Shown piece by piece: positions 34,948-46,446 of a stretch of DNA of 64,000 bases. The DNA comes from Pontibacter russatus (GTDB lineage Bacteria; Bacteroidota; Bacteroidia; Cytophagales; Hymenobacteraceae). The stretch lies in NCBI RefSeq assembly GCF_009931655.1, contig NZ_CP047984.1, positions 3,551,001 through 3,615,000 on the forward strand. The letters run 5' to 3'. The position numbers were made by a program, and so were the translations under genes. Each line of letters starts with the position of its first letter. Within the stretch, counting starts at the first letter, position 1. The notes below the pieces were generated by a model. The model did not search any database, was not told the origin of the DNA, and saw nothing but the letters and a program-made list of their open reading frames with translations.

Positions 34948-37900
34948 TTAGTTGAAGATATAGCGCAGGCCCAGCTGCATGCTCCAGGTGCTTGACGTGC
35001 TGAACCTGTTCCGGAAAGGTGTCTCCGGCAGCAGCGTTTCGCCGCTCGTGTTCCGGATGGTCGTCATCTGGAAGGTAGGAACGCCCGCCTCCGATACATC
35101 GGTTACACGCAACAAGCCATAGTTATACAGAGAGCCGTTGTTCAGTTCGTCGTAAACGCCCCAGTCGGAGCTCAGCAGGTTTGCGAAGTTCTTCACATCA
35201 ACGCTGAACTGAAGGGTGTTGCGCGTTTTGCCGACGTTGGCGAATACATCCTGCAGCAATCTCAGATCAAAGCGGTTGAACCACGGCAGCAATCCGCTGT
35301 TGCGCTCTACATAGCCGCCCCTGCTGTCTTTCAAAGCATCTACGTTATTCACAAAGCGGTCGAAAGCCTCGCGCTGCTGCTCAGGTGTGAACAGCACATT
35401 GCCATCGCTCATGATGGGGGCAAAGTCCAGGTCTTCAGAATTCTGGGGGATATAGAGCAGGTCGTTGCTGACGCCGTCTGCGTTGATGTCACCGCTATAG
35501 GTATAAGCGAAACGGCCCTGGTTGGCGCCCTCATAGAACAATGACACTGTTGTGGCCAGGTGGCTTATATACTCCTTGCGGTATGAAAGATTGGCTACCA
35601 CGCGGTGCGGTGTCTCGAACTGGGAAATACCGAGCAGGAGTTCGTTGGGGTCGTTGATGGAGTAGTTGTTAGACCAGGCCGAGCCTGCGCTGGAGCCGGG
35701 GTTGCCCGTTACGTCTCTGGCGCGGGTGTAGGTGTAGAATACGGAGCCATAGAAGCCATCCTGTGCATTAAGCGTCAGGCCACCGGTTAAGGCCAGGGAA
35801 TTTCCTTTGCTGGTGTTGCTGAGCACAGTGGCAGTGCCGCTGAGGTCCTCGTTGTACTGGGTGTTGTTCCGGCCGTTCCAGAAATCCCGGTTGTCGCCAG
35901 CGTAGTTCAGCTGTTGGGTGGCCTCTATTCTGTTCGCGTTAAACTGGTAAACGCCCTGGATGTCTTTGGTATAAAGCAGGTCTACCGTGGCTACCAGCGG
36001 TGTGCTGGGGATGGTGTAATCTGCCGCGATGCTGCTTCTCCATACCTGCGGCATCTTGAAGTTGCGGTCAACCAGCGCGAAGGTTCCGGGAGCGCCACCG
36101 CTGGGCGACTTGATGAAAACGTCGGAAGGTCCGTTGTTTACCCAGTACATGGGGTCCGGATTGAACCGGATGCCCTCCAGCGCCTCGTCAGGAACCGGCT
36201 CCAGCGTGTTCTGGATTACACCGGCGTTGGTAGGCATGTTGGTGAGCCACACAAACGGTATGCGACCCGAGAAAATACCTGTTCCGCCGCGCAGCTGCAA
36301 AGTTCCGTCACCAAACGCATCGTAGTTAAAGCCGATCCTCGGGGAAAGCATCAGGCGGGACTTTGGCCACTCGCCGCTCGAGTAAGTGGTTGGGTTTCCG
36401 TCTGTGTCAGACAAAACGAGGGCGTCAATAGACGGGTTAGCGGTAAGCTCGTTCAGGTAGAGGGGCAACTCAGCGCGCAGGCCCACTGTCAGATCAAGTT
36501 GCTCGTTGAAGGTAATCTTGTCCTGTGCATACAGACCGGCCGTGGCAAAGTTAACGCGGGCAACAGGGTCCTGGCCTTCGTAGGGATAGGTGATACCAAA
36601 CGATAGGGGCTGGGCATCGGTCAGGAAGTCGTTCACGGAGGCGTAGCGGTAATAGGAAGTGGCCATGCGCTGGTAGCTGTTACCGAACTTCAGCAGCTCG
36701 AAGCTGGCACCGCCGGTAAAGGTATGCTTTCCGGCCAGGTACGTGAGGTTGTTGGTAAACGAGTAGTTGTCGTTGAGCACCTCGTTGCCTTTGCTGAACA
36801 GCTCCGTACCGAAGGAAATGTACTGGTCTCCGTCTTGCCATATATCCACAAAAGGAAAATCTTCGGCTGGCGTCGTGCGCGTATCCTGTATGCGGCTGAA
36901 AGTGGCCAGGAACTGGTTCGACAGCTTGTCAGACAAAGAGCTGTTCAATTCTGCCGTAAGCGAGCGAACCACGTTTTTGAAAGAGTAATTCGCATTCTCG
37001 AACGCGATGGCGTTAGAGCTTACGCGGCTTGAGGAAGAACGCGGGTTAGGGCCTGAGTTGTTGTTCACGACCTGGTCGCTTGTGCCTTCCACCTGGTTGT
37101 AGCGGATGGTAAAGGTGTGCTTGTCCGTGATGTTCCAGTCCAGGCGCACCAGGAACTTCTTGCTCTCATTGGCGAACTCGTTGGCGTAGTTCTCATAAGC
37201 CCCCGGGTTGTAGTCGTAGTTGTTGATCAGGTAATCGCGCACCAGCTCCAGGTCAGTCGCCGTCGTTCTGGCTACATTTGGCCCGGTCAGGCCCGGGCGG
37301 GAGGCAACCCAGGTAATGCCCGGGAAAGTCTCTTCCTCCTGCTCGTAGTTGGCGAAGAAAAACAGCTTGTTCTTGATGATCGGGCCTCCCAGACGGGCAC
37401 CGAACGTTTTCGTCTCGTTTGCGGCCTGCTCCGGAAGTTCCTGATCTCCGATTTTTGTTCCGTTGAAGTTCTCGTTGCGGTAAAAAGTGTAGGCAGAGCC
37501 CGAGAAAGTGTTTGTGCCGCTACGGGTCACCGCGTTGATACCGGCCCCAGTAAAGCCCGACTGGCGCACGTCGTAAGGGGCAATGTTTACCTGAATCTGC
37601 TCGATGGCGTCCAGCGATATGGGCTGCGAGCTTCCGCCCGGCAGGGCGTTCGAACTCAGGCCGAAGGCGTTGTTGAAGTTGGCGCCGTCTATCTGAAGGT
37701 TGTTGTAGCGGGCGTCCCTGCCGGCAAACCCGTTTCCGTTGGCCTGTGGTGTCAGGCGGGTAAAGTCCGTAACGCTTCGTGAGATGGTGGGAAGCGTGTT
37801 TATCTGCTCGGTGGTGACGTTTGTCGCGGCCCCTGTTTTGTTTGCGTTGAAAATGGAGCTTTGATCCGCTGTTACCACGACCTCCTGCAAATCGGTGCCG

Positions 37901-38229
37901 GACTCTGACAAAGTGGCCTCCAACTGGTAGGGCACTCCTAATCGCAGCGTGATATCGCTGTATGTTTTCGGCTGGAAGCCTATATAGCTTACCTCCACCA
38001 CATATGGGCCGCCCACCCGCATGTTCTGTATGTTGAAGCGGCCTTCCACGTTGGTGGCGGTGCCGTACACCGTGCCGGAGGGTTGGTGTGTCGCTTTCAC
38101 GGTGGCTCCGATCAGGGGCTCGCCACTAGCGTCCGTTACAGAACCGTTGATGCTGCTTGTGGTTACCTGTGCCTGAAGCCCTGTCACACTGAGTAACATG
38201 AGAAGCGCTGCAAGTAAATACTTCTTCAT
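34948..38229 (-). CDS. Oar-like TonB-dependent outer-membrane receptor
   Basis: About 1093 residues from ATG 38229, chosen for its signal peptide MKKYLLAALLMLLSVTGLQA; an upstream ATG at 38322 gives a non-signal extension. Next comes a carboxypeptidase-regulatory-like domain (INGSVTDASGEPLIGATVKA, FNIQNMRVGGPYVVEVSYIG). Then the plug, with LQEVVVTAD as the TonB-box-like region and SLDAIEQIQVNIAPYDVRQS followed by NAVTRSGTNTFSG. The barrel ends MQLGLRYIFN. This is the Oar (OmpA-related) subgroup with no SusD partner, so the ligand is unknown. On the minus strand TACCTTTG (38347-38354) is a plausible -7 box with a leader of about 110 nt. Confidence 0.92.
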   Translation of the reverse strand: MKKYLLAALLMLLSVTGLQAQVTTSSINGSVTDASGEPLIGATVKATHQPSGTVYGTATNVEGRFNIQNMRVGGPYVVEVSYIGFQPKTYSDITLRLGVPYQLEATLSESGTDLQEVVVTADQSSIFNANKTGAATNVTTEQINTLPTISRSVTDFTRLTPQANGNGFAGRDARYNNLQIDGANFNNAFGLSSNALPGGSSQPISLDAIEQIQVNIAPYDVRQSGFTGAGINAVTRSGTNTFSGSAYTFYRNENFNGTKIGDQELPEQAANETKTFGARLGGPIIKNKLFFFANYEQEEETFPGITWVASRPGLTGPNVARTTATDLELVRDYLINNYDYNPGAYENYANEFANESKKFLVRLDWNITDKHTFTIRYNQVEGTSDQVVNNNSGPNPRSSSSRVSSNAIAFENANYSFKNVVRSLTAELNSSLSDKLSNQFLATFSRIQDTRTTPAEDFPFVDIWQDGDQYISFGTELFSKGNEVLNDNYSFTNNLTYLAGKHTFTGGASFELLKFGNSYQRMATSYYRYASVNDFLTDAQPLSFGITYPYEGQDPVARVNFATAGLYAQDKITFNEQLDLTVGLRAELPLYLNELTANPSIDALVLSDTDGNPTTYSSGEWPKSRLMLSPRIGFNYDAFGDGTLQLRGGTGIFSGRIPFVWLTNMPTNAGVIQNTLEPVPDEALEGIRFNPDPMYWVNNGPSDVFIKSPSGGAPGTFALVDRNFKMPQVWRSSIAADYTIPSTPLVATVDLLYTKDIQGVYQFNANRIEATQQLNYAGDNRDFWNGRNNTQYNEDLSGTATVLSNTSKGNSLALTGGLTLNAQDGFYGSVFYTYTRARDVTGNPGSSAGSAWSNNYSINDPNELLLGISQFETPHRVVANLSYRKEYISHLATTVSLFYEGANQGRFAYTYSGDINADGVSNDLLYIPQNSEDLDFAPIMSDGNVLFTPEQQREAFDRFVNNVDALKDSRGGYVERNSGLLPWFNRFDLRLLQDVFANVGKTRNTLQFSVDVKNFANLLSSDWGVYDELNNGSLYNYGLLRVTDVSEAGVPTFQMTTIRNTSGETLLPETPFRNRFSTSSTWSMQLGLRYIFN

Positions 38230-38471
38230 AAAAAATGGGTTAGATTGGTGGGCTGTGAATCTTTTCCTCCTGCTGCGCCTGCCCTCTGGCACAGCCGGCG
38301 AAGTACTGTAAATGTTGTCCATGAGATGGGTTGGTTAATTTTGGCGCAAAGGTAAGGCAGTCAGAAGCATTTCTCATAACATTCCTGTTATTTATATATG
38401 AATACTTCCTTGTGGTTTGCCTGATGGAAACGGGGGCTGCTTTTATATGCGGCACAGTGGCTGAAACGGGC
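38230..38471. other. Leader and promoter region of the TonB-dependent receptor
   Basis: Contains the putative -7 box at 38347-38354 (minus strand) and a TATATA site at about 38395. No convincing -33 element and no gene were seen. Confidence 0.4.
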
Positions 38472-38517
38472 ATAAAGCGTCTGAAGTACAGTAATTACTG
38501 TGCTTCAGACGCTTTAT
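38472..38517 (-). terminator. Long inverted-repeat terminator of the NlpC/P60 gene
   Basis: AAAGCGTCTGAAGTACAG and CTGTGCTTCAGACGCTTT pair with one G-T mismatch. The centre TAATTA lies between them, giving a stem of about 20 bp bounded by A and T runs. It is unusually long and nearly spacerless. Confidence 0.75.
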
Positions 38518-38572
38518 ATTGAGAGAAAACAGGAGAAGGGCTGCGGCAGCCGCACAAGCTATATATACCGCA

Positions 38573-39214
38573 TTAAAAAACCGGCGGGCGCACGGCTTTT
38601 AGGAAGATTTTCTGGAAATGATCGGCATATAGATTATTCTCCACCACGCCCAGGGAAGAGGAGGCGTGAATGAAGCGCACCTCGTCTTTGCTGATAACCT
38701 CTGTCACCATGCCCACATGGGTCACGTCGCGGCTAAACCGGTTGGCCCCGAAAAAGACCAGATCGCCCTCTTTTATGTTTTTCAGCTTCACTTTCTGGCC
38801 GTAGCGGCTCTGTTCGTCTGAGGTGCGCGGCAGCGTCACGTCGATGCTCTGGAAGGAGGTGCAGAGCAGCCCGGAGCAGTCCATGCCCACCCGGGTGGTG
38901 CCGCCCCACCTATAGGGGGTGCCGGTGTAGGAGCGGGCGGCCGCAATCACGGTGGCCACGTCGCGGTCCAGGTTGCGCGACCGCGTGCGGGTGCGGCTGG
39001 TGCGGTCTTTGGAGGCGGCGATGCGCTCGCCGGAATCACCGTTCCTGCGGACTGCCTCTCCGGATCGGCGCTCCTGGCGCCGCTCGGCGGCTATCTCGCG
39101 GGCCGATTTGTAAGGTTCGCCGGGCTTGCTGAACCGGGGCGTGGAGGTCTGGCAGGCGGCCATCAGCACCAGCAAAAAGATTATGGGGGCGGAGGAGGTA
39201 AATTGTGTTTTCAA
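38573..39214 (-). CDS. NlpC/P60 family lipoprotein (peptidoglycan endopeptidase)
   Basis: About 213 residues from TTG 39214, which gives a lipoprotein signal ending in lipobox LVLMAAC; TTG 39244 is the other choice, and no ATG is available upstream of the signal. A linker of about 70 residues is very rich in Arg (AAERRQERRSGEAVRRNG). The NlpC/P60 catalytic domain follows: Cys in GMDCSGL, His in DVTHVGMV and a second His in RFIHASSS, with TPYRWGG ahead of the Cys. It should cut the stem peptide of peptidoglycan from the outer membrane's inner face. Divergent from glcD. Confidence 0.9.
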   Translation of the reverse strand: MKTQFTSSAPIIFLLVLMAACQTSTPRFSKPGEPYKSAREIAAERRQERRSGEAVRRNGDSGERIAASKDRTSRTRTRSRNLDRDVATVIAAARSYTGTPYRWGGTTRVGMDCSGLLCTSFQSIDVTLPRTSDEQSRYGQKVKLKNIKEGDLVFFGANRFSRDVTHVGMVTEVISKDEVRFIHASSSLGVVENNLYADHFQKIFLKAVRPPVF

Positions 39215-39293
39215 AGCGTATTTTAGCAAGCGTAAGTGTAACAAAGTCTATATATCCGGTGGCTAAAATACAGATTAGCCTTCCATTTTAAAA

Positions 39294-40697
<1,404 letters not shown>

Positions 40698-40701
40698 GGC
40701 A

Positions 40702-40745
40702 GAAAAGGGGCAGACGGTATCGCCTGCCCCTTTTTATATATAGGC
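40702..40745. terminator. Terminator followed by TATATA
   Basis: AAAAGGGGCAG and CTGCCCCTTTT form the stem around ACGGTATCGC, followed by TTATATATAGG. It closes glcD and can also serve the convergent small gene at 40768. A second TATATATA copy follows at 40748-40754. Confidence 0.82.
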
Positions 40746-40767
40746 CTTATATATAGGTAGCTGGCTT

Positions 40768-41007
40768 TTACTCCAGCTTTTCTTCTGTCTCACTTTTGGA
40801 TAGTTTGCACTCCATGCCGCGCAGGTTCACCCACGACTGCATCAGGTTGATGTGCGACTCGTTCAGCGGCGCCTGGTGCGTGTTGTGGTCGTACGTCTCC
40901 TGTTTGGGCGAGGCCATGGCAAACAGCATGTCCTGCGGCTCGTTCACTTTTTCGGTCGACTGGTGTGATCTCAGTATGGCTTCGTTTAATGATCTTCTCG
41001 TTTTCAT
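40768..41007 (-). CDS. Small hypothetical protein downstream of alpha/beta hydrolase
   Basis: 79 residues (MKTRRSLNEAILRSHQSTEK; NLMQSWVNLRGMECKLSKSE). Polar, without signal peptide or membrane helix, predicted mostly helical. It starts 12 bp after the hydrolase stop on the same strand, so the two genes are very likely one transcript. I do not recognise a family. The tight spacing, ATG start and terminator beyond it support a real gene. Confidence 0.6.
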   Translation of the reverse strand: MKTRRSLNEAILRSHQSTEKVNEPQDMLFAMASPKQETYDHNTHQAPLNESHINLMQSWVNLRGMECKLSKSETEEKLE

Positions 41008-41019
41008 ATAATATAAAAT

Positions 41020-41916
41020 TTAGTGGTGGTGAACTAACTCTCTCTTTTTGATCTCCTCCTGCACAAAGTTGCTCACGTAGTTGGCAATCTCTTCGGCGCT
41101 CTCCTCCTGCAAAAAATGGCCGCCTTCCTCAAACGGGATGACATAGCTCTCATGGAAAAAATTTTTCCAGCACTGCAGCGCCTCTATATGGATCAGCTTG
41201 TCCCGCTCCCCCCAGAGGATGAGCGTCGGGATGTCCTGTATCTTGCGGCGCTCTTTCCAGAGTTCGTCGTACCAGCGCGTCACGCCCACCAGTTCGCGGG
41301 CGCAGGTCAGGGTGCGCACGCGGTCACCGGGGCGCCCCAGGGCTTTTATATAGTGCTGCCGTATGGGTTCCGGCATGTTCTCCTCATCCTCAAAAAGGTC
41401 TTTTATCAGCGTGTCGGCCGACACGTTCAGCTTGGAGTGCAGGAACTTTCCCAATGGCCCCACCAGGTACTTGCTGGTGCCCGTAAAGCTCTGGTGCTTC
41501 GAGAGCGACCAGGTCCAGGAGTTGAGCATCACGATGCTCTTTACCTTTGCCGGGTGCCTGATGGCATAGGCAAACCCGATCGGTGCCCCGAAGTCGTGTA
41601 CCAGCAGGGTCACGTCCTCCAGTTGCAGGTGATCCATCAGTTGCTCGAAGTTGGCGGCGTGGGCCCGGGGCTTGTAGCTCCAGTTCTCCGGCTTGTCAGA
41701 CAGCCCGAAGCCGATCATGTCCATGGCGATGCAACGGTACTTCTTGCGCAGTATCTTAATCAGGTTGCGGTACAGGAACGACCAGACGGGGGTGCCGTGT
41801 ATCATCACAATCGGCGGCCCTTCTCCCTCGTCCACGTAATGCATCCTTCCCGCCTTTAGCTGTAAATACTTGGACTTAAAAGGATACTCCTTCCTGTCCA
41901 GCCAGTCTGGTTTCAT
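41020..41916 (-). CDS. Alpha/beta hydrolase, haloalkane-dehalogenase/epoxide-hydrolase-like
   Basis: 298 residues. Oxyanion-hole motif HGTPVWSFLYRN (near residue 40), nucleophile elbow LLVHDFGAPIG with Asp as nucleophile (about residue 107), acid region LILWGERDKLI and catalytic His in EEGGHFLQEE. Asp instead of Ser places it with haloalkane dehalogenases and soluble epoxide hydrolases. True dehalogenases carry Trp right after the nucleophile to bind halide; here it is Phe, which argues for another substrate. The C-terminus ends LVHHH. Cytoplasmic. Co-transcribed with the small gene downstream. Confidence 0.85.
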   Translation of the reverse strand: MKPDWLDRKEYPFKSKYLQLKAGRMHYVDEGEGPPIVMIHGTPVWSFLYRNLIKILRKKYRCIAMDMIGFGLSDKPENWSYKPRAHAANFEQLMDHLQLEDVTLLVHDFGAPIGFAYAIRHPAKVKSIVMLNSWTWSLSKHQSFTGTSKYLVGPLGKFLHSKLNVSADTLIKDLFEDEENMPEPIRQHYIKALGRPGDRVRTLTCARELVGVTRWYDELWKERRKIQDIPTLILWGERDKLIHIEALQCWKNFFHESYVIPFEEGGHFLQEESAEEIANYVSNFVQEEIKKRELVHHH

Positions 41917-41980
41917 ATAAGTACAGGGTGATGTGTCTTCTTCCTATACTTCATATAGCGGGGCAGGTTGCCGGGGTGCG

Positions 41981-42012
41981 TTGAAAAAGAAGGCCGCCCG
42001 GCATTAAATTTA
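41981..42012 (+). promoter_or_regulatory. Predicted promoter of the asnB-like gene
   Basis: TTG (41981-41983), 21-bp spacer, TAAATTTA (42005-42012), matching the Bacteroidota -33/-7 consensus TTG/TAnnTTTG at all but the last base. Transcription would start near 42019, giving a leader of about 55 nt that contains a TATATAT site. Confidence 0.55.
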
Positions 42013-42073
42013 GGCACCGCCACCGGGCAGGCAGGCAAGGTAAAATATATATGCTTTACCTTTACAGCCAGGT

Positions 42074-43984
42074 ATGTGTGGGATAACAGGAGTGTATGCG
42101 TTTAAGGAGGCAGGCCGCGATGCCGCAGGGCGGCTGCCAGCGGCTGTGGCCGCCCTGCGGCATCGCGGCCCGGACGCGGAGGGCGTATATGCCCACGGCC
42201 CTGTGGGGCTCGGCCACCGCAGGCTGTCCCTGATTGCGCCCGTGCCAGCGGCAAACCAGCCTTTCACGAGCACAGACGGCCGCTACACCATCATCTTCAA
42301 CGGGGAGATATTCAATTACGGCAGGCTCAGGAAAGATTTACAGGAAAAGGGAGCCGCTTTCCGCACCCATTCCGACACGGAGGTGCTGCTGCACCTGTAT
42401 GCGCGGGCCGGGCAGGAGTGCCTGAAAAAGCTGACGGGCTTCTTCGCGCTGGCCATATATGACGCCGTGGAGGAGAGCCTGTTCCTGGCCCGCGACCGCT
42501 ACGGCGAAAAGCCCCTGCTGTATTATAAGGATGCGGATAAATTCCTGTTCGGTTCGGAACTGGCGGCCCTGCTGCAGCTCGGCGTTCCACGTGAACTGGA
42601 CTACACCTCGCTGTTCCAGTACCTCCAACTGACCTATGTGCCCGCGCCCGCCTCTATGCTGAAGGGTGTGAAGAAGCTGCAGCCGGGGCAGTCGTTATAT
42701 ATAAAGCACGGGAGGGTGCAGGAGAATACGTGGTACCGGCTGCCCTTCGACGGGGAAAAGGCCGCGCACAACCCACTGACATATCCGCAGCAGCAGGCTA
42801 AACTCAAAAAGCTTTTGCAGCAGGCCGTCTCCGACAGGCTGGTGGCCGATGTGCCGGTGGGTGCTTTCCTCAGCGGCGGCATCGATTCGTCGGTGGTTGT
42901 CGCGCTGGCAGCGCAGCAGGTCCCGAAGCTCAAAACCTATGCCGTCGGCTTCCCAGACCAGCCTTTCTTCGACGAGACCCGCTACGCCCGGCTGGTGGCT
43001 GAACGATACGGCACCGACCACACCGAACTGCGCTTGTCCGACACGGAGTTATATGCCAACCTCCCCGGCATGCTGGACAGCCTGAGCGAACCCTTTGCCG
43101 ATTCCTCGGCGCTGGCGGTATATGCCCTGAGTAAACATGTGGGGCGGGAGGTGAAGGCGGTGCTGAGCGGCGACGGCGCTGACGAGCTTTTTGCCGGCTA
43201 TAACAAGCACCGGGCGGAGTTTGCTCTGCTGCAAGGCGGCTTTAAGGCTGTGGCAGTAGAAAAGCTGAAGTTTATATGGGATGCGCTGCCGAAATCCCGA
43301 AACTCTTTTGCGGCAAACAAGGTAAGGCAGTTGCAGCGCTTCGCGGCGGGCGCAAGTTTGCCTGCGGCAGAGCGCTACTGGCTATGGGCCACCTGGCAAC
43401 GGGAAGAACAGGCGCTGGCCCTGCTGGCCTCCCAACACAGGCAGGCGGCACAGGACAGGCTGTACCGCGCCCGCAAGAGCAGGTTGTTGGATTCCGTCAA
43501 CAAAAATTATAATAACCTAAACAATATTAACAACGTACTATGTTCCGATTGGCGTCTGGTGCTGGCGAATGACATGCTCCCGAAGACAGACCTGATGGGG
43601 ATGGCACATGGCCTGGAGATACGCAGCCCGTACCTGGACCACCGGCTGGTGAAGTTTGCGTTTTCGTTGCCGGTCTCCTCCAAGATTGATGAAAAGCTGC
43701 AGAAAAAGATTTTGCGCGACACTTTTAAAGACCTGTTGCCGCCTGCGTTGCACAGGCGCCCGAAGCAGGGCTTTGAGATACCCTTGCGCTCCGTTCTGCA
43801 GTCGGGGGCAGGGCTGGTGAACGACCTTCTTTCGGAGGATTACGTAAGAGCGCAGGGCGTTTTTGAGGCGCAGCAGGTGCATCACATTCGCCGGAGCCTA
43901 AGTGCTGGCAAGGCAGATGCCGTCCGGTATCAGGCATGGATGCTGCTGGTTTTTCAGTACTGGTGGCAGAAGTATATGTGCTGA
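42074..43984 (+). CDS. asnB: Asparagine synthase-like glutamine amidotransferase
   Basis: 636 residues. MCGITGVYAF places the N-terminal nucleophile Cys at position 2, exposed after Met removal; LRHRGPDAEG and IFNGEIFNY complete the class II glutaminase domain. The synthetase domain starts at about residue 240, with the ATP-pyrophosphatase loop FLSGGIDSSVV near 267 and LSGDGADELFAGYNKH. It makes asparagine, or amidates another carboxylate, using glutamine and ATP. Its place at the head of a glycan locus containing a UDP-glucose dehydrogenase suggests it may amidate a uronic acid, as WbpS-like enzymes do. Codons about 14-33 contain a perfect 22-bp inverted repeat. Confidence 0.9.
   Translation: MCGITGVYAFKEAGRDAAGRLPAAVAALRHRGPDAEGVYAHGPVGLGHRRLSLIAPVPAANQPFTSTDGRYTIIFNGEIFNYGRLRKDLQEKGAAFRTHSDTEVLLHLYARAGQECLKKLTGFFALAIYDAVEESLFLARDRYGEKPLLYYKDADKFLFGSELAALLQLGVPRELDYTSLFQYLQLTYVPAPASMLKGVKKLQPGQSLYIKHGRVQENTWYRLPFDGEKAAHNPLTYPQQQAKLKKLLQQAVSDRLVADVPVGAFLSGGIDSSVVVALAAQQVPKLKTYAVGFPDQPFFDETRYARLVAERYGTDHTELRLSDTELYANLPGMLDSLSEPFADSSALAVYALSKHVGREVKAVLSGDGADELFAGYNKHRAEFALLQGGFKAVAVEKLKFIWDALPKSRNSFAANKVRQLQRFAAGASLPAAERYWLWATWQREEQALALLASQHRQAAQDRLYRARKSRLLDSVNKNYNNLNNINNVLCSDWRLVLANDMLPKTDLMGMAHGLEIRSPYLDHRLVKFAFSLPVSSKIDEKLQKKILRDTFKDLLPPALHRRPKQGFEIPLRSVLQSGAGLVNDLLSEDYVRAQGVFEAQQVHHIRRSLSAGKADAVRYQAWMLLVFQYWWQKYMC
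42113..42170. repeat. Perfect 22-bp inverted repeat inside asnB
   Basis: Arms 42113-42134 (starting GGCCGCGATGCC) and 42149-42170 are exact reverse complements, separated by 14 nt. The arms are very GC-rich. In the mRNA this is a very stable hairpin about 40 nt after the start codon. It encodes GRDAAGRLPAAVAALRHRG, partly in the stretch between the Cys loop and the conserved His-Arg-Gly-Pro-Asp motif. Confidence 0.9.
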
Positions 43985-44019
43985 GGATATGAACGTTATA
44001 TAAAAATGAGCCCTTTTTG

Positions 44020-44051
44020 TTGAGCGCTTTGAAAGAATAGAATTATATTTG
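44020..44051 (+). promoter_or_regulatory. Predicted promoter of ugd
   Basis: TTG (44020-44022), 21-bp spacer, TATATTTG (44044-44051), a full match to TAnnTTTG. The start codon at 44077 lies 26 bp after the box. The promoter lies in the 92-bp gap after asnB, so ugd-uxs can be expressed apart from asnB. Confidence 0.6.
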
Positions 44052-44076
44052 TAGCTATATTAAGTTTAGATTATTT

Positions 44077-45426
44077 ATGAGAATCGCTGTAGTTGGTACT
44101 GGATACGTGGGCCTGGTGACGGGAACATGCTTTGCCGAGGTCGGAATTGATGTGACATGCATCGACATAGACCAGAAGAAAATTGATAACCTGAAGAAAG
44201 GCATCCTGCCTATCTATGAGCCGGGTTTAGAGGAAATGGTGGCCCGCAACACGCAGAAGGAGCGCCTTTCTTTCTCCACCGATCTGGCAACAAGCATACA
44301 GGGCTGCGACGTGGCCTTTATCGCCGTTGGCACGCCTCCTGGCGAGGACGGCAGCGCTGACCTGAAGTACGTGCTGGCTGTTGCCAGAAGCATCGGCCAG
44401 CATATGAACGACTACATTGTGGTGGTGACCAAGAGCACGGTTCCGGTTGGCACGGCCAACAAGGTGCGCGCTGCCATCGAGGAGGAGCTGGAGGCGCGCG
44501 GCGTGGACATTCCGTTTGACGTGGCCTCTAACCCGGAGTTCCTGAAGGAGGGAGCCGCCATCGAAGACTTCCTGAAGCCGGACCGCATTGTGGTGGGCGT
44601 GGCCTCCAACAGAGCCCAAGAAGTGATGAAGAAGCTCTACAAGCCCTTCCTGATGAACGGCCACCCGCTCATTTTCATGGATATCCCTTCTGCTGAGATG
44701 ACCAAATATGCCGCCAACGCCATGCTGGCCACCAAGATCAGCTTCATGAACGACATTGCTAACCTCTGCGAGATTATGGGTGCCGACGTGAACATGGTGC
44801 GCAAAGGCATCGGCAGCGACGTGCGCATCGGCAATAAGTTTATATACCCCGGCATCGGCTACGGCGGCTCCTGCTTCCCGAAAGACGTGAAGGCCCTCAT
44901 CAAGACCGCCTCTGAGAATGGCTACGAGATGAAGGTGCTGAAATCGGTGGAGGACGTGAACGAGAACCAGAAGTCTGTACTCTATAATAAGATATACAGC
45001 CACTTTGGCGGTGAACTGGCTGGCAAGACATTCGCTATCTGGGGCCTGTCCTTCAAGCCGAAGACAGACGACATGCGCGAGGCTCCGTCGCTGGTGATTA
45101 TCCAGAAACTGCTGGAGCAGGGTGCCAAAGTACGCGCCTACGACCCGGTGGCCATGAAAGAGGCCGCCCATATGCTGGGTGACTCCATCGAGTACGGCAA
45201 GGACGAGTACGAGGCCCTGATTGATGCAGACGCGCTGCTGCTGGTGACGGAGTGGCCGGAGTTCCGCTCCCCTAACTTTAACGTGGTGAGCAAGCTGATG
45301 AGAGACAAAGTGGTATTCGACGGTAGAAATATTTATGAAGCTGCTGATATGAGCGAAAAAGGGTTTATCTACTATGGTATCGGCATAAAGCAGCAGGTGC
45401 CGCAGCAGTTAGACGCCACCCTATAA
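44077..45426 (+). CDS. ugd: UDP-glucose 6-dehydrogenase
   Basis: 449 residues. [20 protein letters not shown] is the NAD-binding N-terminus, then [20 protein letters not shown], and [13 protein letters not shown]. The catalytic Cys lies in [14 protein letters not shown] at about residue 266. [20 protein letters not shown] begins the C-terminal UDP-binding domain. It oxidises UDP-glucose to UDP-glucuronate in two NAD+-dependent steps. The next gene, 3 bp downstream, is a UDP-glucuronate decarboxylase, so the two form a UDP-xylose pathway. Cytoplasmic. Confidence 0.95.
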   Translation: MRIAVVGTGYVGLVTGTCFAEVGIDVTCIDIDQKKIDNLKKGILPIYEPGLEEMVARNTQKERLSFSTDLATSIQGCDVAFIAVGTPPGEDGSADLKYVLAVARSIGQHMNDYIVVVTKSTVPVGTANKVRAAIEEELEARGVDIPFDVASNPEFLKEGAAIEDFLKPDRIVVGVASNRAQEVMKKLYKPFLMNGHPLIFMDIPSAEMTKYAANAMLATKISFMNDIANLCEIMGADVNMVRKGIGSDVRIGNKFIYPGIGYGGSCFPKDVKALIKTASENGYEMKVLKSVEDVNENQKSVLYNKIYSHFGGELAGKTFAIWGLSFKPKTDDMREAPSLVIIQKLLEQGAKVRAYDPVAMKEAAHMLGDSIEYGKDEYEALIDADALLLVTEWPEFRSPNFNVVSKLMRDKVVFDGRNIYEAADMSEKGFIYYGIGIKQQVPQQLDATL

Positions 45427-45429
45427 AAA

Positions 45430-46392
<963 letters not shown>

Positions 46393-46406
46393 CGATGGAA
46401 GGAAAT

Positions 46407-46446
46407 AAAACAGAAGGGGCTGCGTACGCAGCCCCTTCTGTTTTTT
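46407..46446. terminator. Bidirectional terminator, spacerless palindrome
   Basis: AAAACAGAAGGGGCTGCGTA is followed directly by its reverse complement, TACGCAGCCCCTTCTGTTTT. It ends ugd-uxs on the plus strand and the convergent gene ending at 46445, whose stop codon overlaps the T run. Confidence 0.88.
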
